Shown: one piece after another, positions 5,474 to 8,198 of the stretch
Layout: every line of letters begins with the position of its first letter
Position numbering within the stretch: position 1 is the first letter of the stretch
Assembly (NCBI GenBank): GCA_030616695.1
Contig: JAUWWU010000032.1
Span: 1-8,198, forward strand
DNA length: 8,198 nt
Direction of reading: 5' to 3'
From: Candidatus Omnitrophota bacterium
GTDB lineage: Bacteria; Omnitrophota; Gorgyraeia; JAHIPI01
Position numbers and translations under genes: made by a program
The notes under the pieces: generated by a model
The model's input: only the letters and a program-made list of their open reading frames with translations
Told to the model about the DNA's origin: nothing
Database searches by the model: none

Positions 5474-5767
5474 ATTAGAAGAGATATTAAAAAACGCCAT
5501 AAGAAATGGATTTCGGCTTTTTGCCTGGTTCTGTTATTTTTCTTCCTCGCAGGTTGTGCCAGGGAGGCTAAGGAAAAAGAGCTCGAGAGTCTTACTATTG
5601 CCTTTCAACAATGGACGGGGACTGCCGGAGACATCCGGAAGATCCGCGATATCACAAAGGCGGAGGTTATTACGGCGGACGTCGGCCATGAGACAGAGCT
5701 TGTCCGCCACGACACTGCCAATATCAGGAATGAGTTGAGAAAGATCATAGAAATAAGGCGTAAATAA
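5474..5767 (+). CDS. Small lipoprotein with apparent ATT start codon
   Basis: An open frame of 97 codons lies in the gap between the aldolase and LeuA-like genes and lacks any usable ATG, GTG or TTG start. Its N-terminus is a textbook lipoprotein signal: a basic stretch (RRDIKKRHKK), a hydrophobic core (AFCLVLLFFF) and the lipobox LAGC, with Cys28 at codon 5555-5557. The mature part, about 70 residues, is charged and probably helical (AREAKEKELES, later IRNELRKIIEIRRK). The frame opens after a stop at 5471-5473, and the first codon, ATT 5474, has GAAGG (5461-5465) 8 nt upstream and AGGAG at 5457-5461; ATT 5486 is the alternative. The aldolase stop is 5 nt before and the LeuA-like start 10 nt after, so it sits squarely in the operon. 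No family recognised. A sequencing error that removed an upstream start is possible. Confidence 0.72.
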   Translation: MRRDIKKRHKKWISAFCLVLLFFFLAGCAREAKEKELESLTIAFQQWTGTAGDIRKIRDITKAEVITADVGHETELVRHDTANIRNELRKIIEIRRK

Positions 5768-5777
5768 GGAAAATCGC

Positions 5778-7019
5778 ATGCTTGGTATAGATTTCGGCGA
5801 TACCCTGAAAAAACTGGGGTTAAGCGCGGCCATAGAGATCATTAAAAGACAAAAGAGGATATTAATAAGCGATACTACCTTAAGGGACGGAGAGCAGGCG
5901 CCGGGCGCCGGTTTGAACGTAGAAAAGAAGCTGGCCATCGCACAGCAGCTGGATAAACTCGGAGTGGATTGCATAGAAGCGGGTTTTCCCGCTTCGAGCA
6001 AGGAAGATTTTGAGGCATGCAGGCTTATTTCCGCCAATGTCAAAAGGCCGATGATCTCGGCGCTTTCAAGGTGCCATAAGACGGATATAAAACTCGCAGC
6101 CGAGTCTCTGGGAAATGCCGGGCATTGGAGCATCTCTTTGTTTTTGGGGACCTCACCCATATTGCGTAAATACAGTCTGAATAAGTCCAAAGAAGAGGTC
6201 ATAGAAACCCTCAAAGATGCGATAAAATTTGCAAAGGGATTTACGAATAACCTGGCTTTTGGGGCAGAAGACGCGACGCGCACGGAGCCGGAATTTTTAT
6301 ACAAAGTCTGTAAAGAGGCCTTAGATTCCGGCGCAGTAGTCATAGGGCTGCCCGACACAGTGGGGTGGCTCCTCCCGGAACAGGTGAAGAAGATGATAGA
6401 GGGAGTAAAGAAAAATGTCCCCGGCCTGAGAAAGGCCTTCCTGGCGACGCATTTTCATAATGACCTGGGATTGGCCGTAGCGAATAGTTTGGCCGCCGTT
6501 GAATGCGGCGCAAATATCGTCCAGTGCACGATAAACGGGCTGGGCGAACGAGCAGGCAATGCCTCTTTGGAAGAATTGGTCATGGCTCTTAAAACAAGGA
6601 AAGATTATTATAAAGCCGCCCTGAATATCGACGCCAGGCAATTTTTTAAGACAAGTAAACTTGTGGAGGAGTTGACGGGTATTAAAGTGTCTCCCAATAA
6701 GCCTATCGTAGGCCGGAATGTCTTTGCCAGCGAGGCGGGCATTCATCAGGCGGCCCTTCTTAGAAGCAGGGCCACTTACCAGATCCTTAAACCGGAAGAC
6801 GTTGGGCAGGAAGGGATCACGCTGGTTTTAGGCAGGCATTCCGGAAAGCACGCCGTCTATGACCGCTTGCATAAGCTGGGTTATAGGCTTGCGGCGGAAA
6901 GAGACGAAAATAAGCTGGAGGAGATCTATCAAAGATTTAAGGAGATAGCGGTGACCAAAAAAGAGGTAAGCGACGGAGAGCTCGCCGGTATTGCCAGCGA
7001 GGTCTTGGAGGGAAAGTGA
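5778..7019 (+). CDS. 2-isopropylmalate synthase/citramalate synthase-like enzyme without C-terminal regulatory domain
   Basis: This 413-residue protein condenses acetyl-CoA with a 2-oxo acid, by family. The catalytic barrel starts at about residue 28: SDTTLRDGEQ (31-40) holds Arg36 and Asp37, THFHNDLG (224-231) holds metal ligands His225 and His227, and NGLGERAGN (253-261) is the conserved strand-8 loop. The linker region carries EAGIHQAALL with the catalytic-type His323 and then LGRHSGKHA near 351. GIHQ favours isopropylmalate synthase over homocitrate synthase, but AALL replaces the more usual DG-L. The roughly 120-residue LeuA allosteric domain of full-length (about 510 residues) enzymes is absent, so leucine feedback may be missing. 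About 27 residues precede the barrel. ATG 5778 has AAGGA at 5766-5770. No leuB, leuC or leuD is in the window. Alternatives are citramalate (CimA) or homocitrate synthase. Confidence 0.85.
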   Translation: MLGIDFGDTLKKLGLSAAIEIIKRQKRILISDTTLRDGEQAPGAGLNVEKKLAIAQQLDKLGVDCIEAGFPASSKEDFEACRLISANVKRPMISALSRCHKTDIKLAAESLGNAGHWSISLFLGTSPILRKYSLNKSKEEVIETLKDAIKFAKGFTNNLAFGAEDATRTEPEFLYKVCKEALDSGAVVIGLPDTVGWLLPEQVKKMIEGVKKNVPGLRKAFLATHFHNDLGLAVANSLAAVECGANIVQCTINGLGERAGNASLEELVMALKTRKDYYKAALNIDARQFFKTSKLVEELTGIKVSPNKPIVGRNVFASEAGIHQAALLRSRATYQILKPEDVGQEGITLVLGRHSGKHAVYDRLHKLGYRLAAERDENKLEEIYQRFKEIAVTKKEVSDGELAGIASEVLEGK

Positions 7020-7020
7020 G

Positions 7021-7515
7021 ATGCAGACCTTTGATTCCATCGTAAAAAGGGCAAGCGTCAGGGAATATCAGTCAAAGCCGGTTCCGAAAGATCTATTGGA
7101 AAAACTGGTTGATGCCGGCAGGCGCGCGCCTACGGCAAGGGCAGTCGAGCCGTGGGAATTTGTGGTGATAACCCGGAAAGAGACCCTGCAAAAACTGGGC
7201 CAAATAGCCACTTCGGGCAGTTTTATTAAAGGCGCTGCCGCCTGCATAGCCGTATTTAGCAAGGATACCAAATATTACCTTGAGGACGGGTGTGCTGCCA
7301 CCGAGAACATCTTGCTTGCCGCCGCAGAGCTTGGTTTGGGCGCATGCTGGGTAGCGGGTGATAAAAAGCCCTATGCGGGTGAGGTCACAGGATTTCTGGG
7401 GGCGTCTTCGGACTTTAAATTGGTAAGCATGATATCTCTTGGCTGGCCGAAAGAAGAGGCGGAACAGGCCAAGAACCGTAAGTTAGAAGACGTAATGCAC
7501 TGGGAAAGGTTTTAG
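7021..7515 (+). CDS. Nitroreductase-family flavoprotein
   Basis: This 164-residue protein belongs to the FMN-dependent nitroreductase family, which as a dimer reduces nitro groups, quinones or other acceptors with NAD(P)H. The family start is clear: IVKRASVREYQSKPVP at residues 7-22 (R-S-R-Y---PV), with the arginines that contact the FMN phosphate, followed by DAGRRAPTARAVEPWEFVVI, equivalent to the A--AP---N-QPW-F motif, although the usual Asn position reads differently. Near residue 90, DGCAATENILLAAAELGLGACWV matches the conserved helix that packs under the flavin. The length is at the short end for the family. The start follows the LeuA-like stop by one base, with GGAGGG at 7008-7013, so the genes are tightly coupled. 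The substrate is unknown. Confidence 0.88.
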   Translation: MQTFDSIVKRASVREYQSKPVPKDLLEKLVDAGRRAPTARAVEPWEFVVITRKETLQKLGQIATSGSFIKGAAACIAVFSKDTKYYLEDGCAATENILLAAAELGLGACWVAGDKKPYAGEVTGFLGASSDFKLVSMISLGWPKEEAEQAKNRKLEDVMHWERF

Positions 7516-7516
7516 C

Positions 7517-7948
7517 ATGAAGGCCGTGGCACAGCGCGTGAAGAGCGCAAAGGTAAAGGTAAATGGGAAAGACGCAGCTGAAATAAAACGCGGCTTATTG
7601 CTTCTTGTCGGCGTAGGCAAAGGCGACAGCGAAGAGGATATCGGCCGCCTTGCCAGGAAAATTATAAACCTGCGCATATTTGACGATGCAGAGGGTAAGA
7701 TGAATTTAGATATAAAGCAGGTCGGAGGGCAGGTCTTAAGCGTTCCGCAATTCACCCTCTACGCAGATACTCGGAAAGGAAACCGTCCCGGATTTGATTC
7801 AGCCGCAACGCCCGAGACGGCAAAGAAATATTGGGAAAGGTTCAATATACTGCTTAAAGATAACGGTATAGACGTAAAGGAGGGTGTTTTCGGCGAGCAC
7901 ATGGAAGTAGAATTGACAAATGACGGCCCCGTTACGATTGTATTATAG
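7517..7948 (+). CDS. dtd: D-aminoacyl-tRNA deacylase
   Basis: This 143-residue protein is the D-Tyr-tRNA(Tyr) deacylase, which hydrolyses D-amino acids (and glycine mischarged on tRNA-Ala) from tRNA and so protects translation quality in the cytoplasm. The family motifs are intact: an N-terminal MKAVAQRVKSAKV strand, LSVPQFTLYADTRKGNRPGF (about 74-93) containing the active-site SxPQFTL segment, and the C-terminal NDGPVTIVL with the Gly-Pro pair that reaches the partner subunit's active site. The length is typical. ATG 7517 follows the nitroreductase stop by one base, with AAAGG at 7505-7509. The protein is probably a homodimer, by family. Confidence 0.95.
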   Translation: MKAVAQRVKSAKVKVNGKDAAEIKRGLLLLVGVGKGDSEEDIGRLARKIINLRIFDDAEGKMNLDIKQVGGQVLSVPQFTLYADTRKGNRPGFDSAATPETAKKYWERFNILLKDNGIDVKEGVFGEHMEVELTNDGPVTIVL

Positions 7949-7976
7949 AAAAACATTTTAGATAAGGACAGATGTT

Positions 7977-8198
7977 ATGGACATAGAGGAAAGATGGAAA
8001 AAGGCGCTTGAGAAGACCGAGATCATAAGGCCACGCATACAGGAACTTTTGACTTTTTCCGCCACAAACCTGCCCTATATATTCCTGTCGGAATCATCGA
8101 TTAATATAGGCGATAGCGTCGTCAGGAAGGGCGAGGTACTTATCGAGAAAGCGTCTTTAATACTTCCGTTAGGGCTGCCTCAATTTGAGGGATTTAAG
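7977..8198 (+). CDS. Unrecognised protein, N-terminal 74 residues (continues beyond window)
   Basis: A new frame opens at ATG 7977 with AAGGA at 7964-7968, 8 nt upstream, and stays open to the window edge, so the 3' end is missing. The earlier ATG at 7972 hits a stop after four codons. The visible part begins with a charged helix (DIEERWKKALEKTEIIRPRIQEL), then LPYIFLSESSINIGDSVVRKGEVLIEKASLILPLGLPQFEGF. The pattern of GD-VVRKGEVLIEK suggests beta strands. I recall similar uncharacterised proteins in Omnitrophota- or planctomycete-like genomes but cannot name a family. There is no signal peptide. It lies 28 nt after dtd and is likely in the same transcript. Confidence 0.65.
   Translation, partial: MDIEERWKKALEKTEIIRPRIQELLTFSATNLPYIFLSESSINIGDSVVRKGEVLIEKASLILPLGLPQFEGFK

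Noticed and set aside
5534..6358. 274-residue open frame on the minus strand
   Set aside because: It lies antisense to the lipoprotein and the conserved LeuA-like catalytic region, has low-complexity Ser/Leu-rich content and no recognisable motif. It is a shadow of the coding strand.
1..8198. CRISPR array, complete transposase, or defence or toxin system
   Set aside because: No regularly spaced repeats and no transposase, nuclease or toxin-antitoxin motifs were found on either strand.

Overview
The window comes from a bacterial chromosome of moderate GC content. Every gene I support lies on the + strand. A tentative home is Candidatus Omnitrophota (OP3) or a related PVC-type lineage. The best hint is a secreted protein of the type catalogued as exosortase-system-associated family TIGR04073, together with the style of the surrounding small genes. 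That placement is inference from memory of such genomes, not proof.

Layout: 1-265 is the 3' end of an RdgB/HAM1 house-cleaning nucleotide pyrophosphatase. 315-1017 is a tRNA block: tRNA-Pro(UGG), a tRNA-Arg(UCU) split by a 216-nt group I intron, and tRNA-His(GUG). Between Pro and Arg lie three copies of a 10-mer that begins the Arg tRNA, the middle one forming the base of a large stem-loop. Between Arg and His lie a short hairpin and a 50-bp inverted-repeat element. 1059-2739 encodes two exported proteins: a metallophosphoesterase and a protein made of two tandem TIGR04073-like units. A sigma70-like promoter at 2747-2776 precedes a long run of closely spaced genes: a free-standing EF-Tu domain-II-like protein, a small four-helix membrane protein, a possible ribbon-helix-helix protein, a DRE-TIM aldolase, a KDPG/KHG-type aldolase, a short lipoprotein that appears to start at ATT, a LeuA-like acyltransferase without its regulatory domain, a nitroreductase, D-aminoacyl-tRNA deacylase (dtd), and the start of an unrecognised gene running off the window.

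How the genes fit together: from the DRE-TIM aldolase (3886) to dtd (7948) the gaps are 1-10 nt, so co-transcription and coupled translation are likely. Three enzymes in a row (DRE-TIM aldolase, KDPG-type aldolase, LeuA-like synthase) belong to families that make or break C-C bonds of 2-oxo acids, which suggests a linked pathway from pyruvate or another oxo acid. The substrates cannot be read from sequence.

The most notable items are the intron-split tRNA-Arg(UCU), whose spliced form matches the canonical tRNA structure exactly, and the lipoprotein gene at 5474-5767, which start-codon-based ORF calling misses because it has no ATG, GTG or TTG start.
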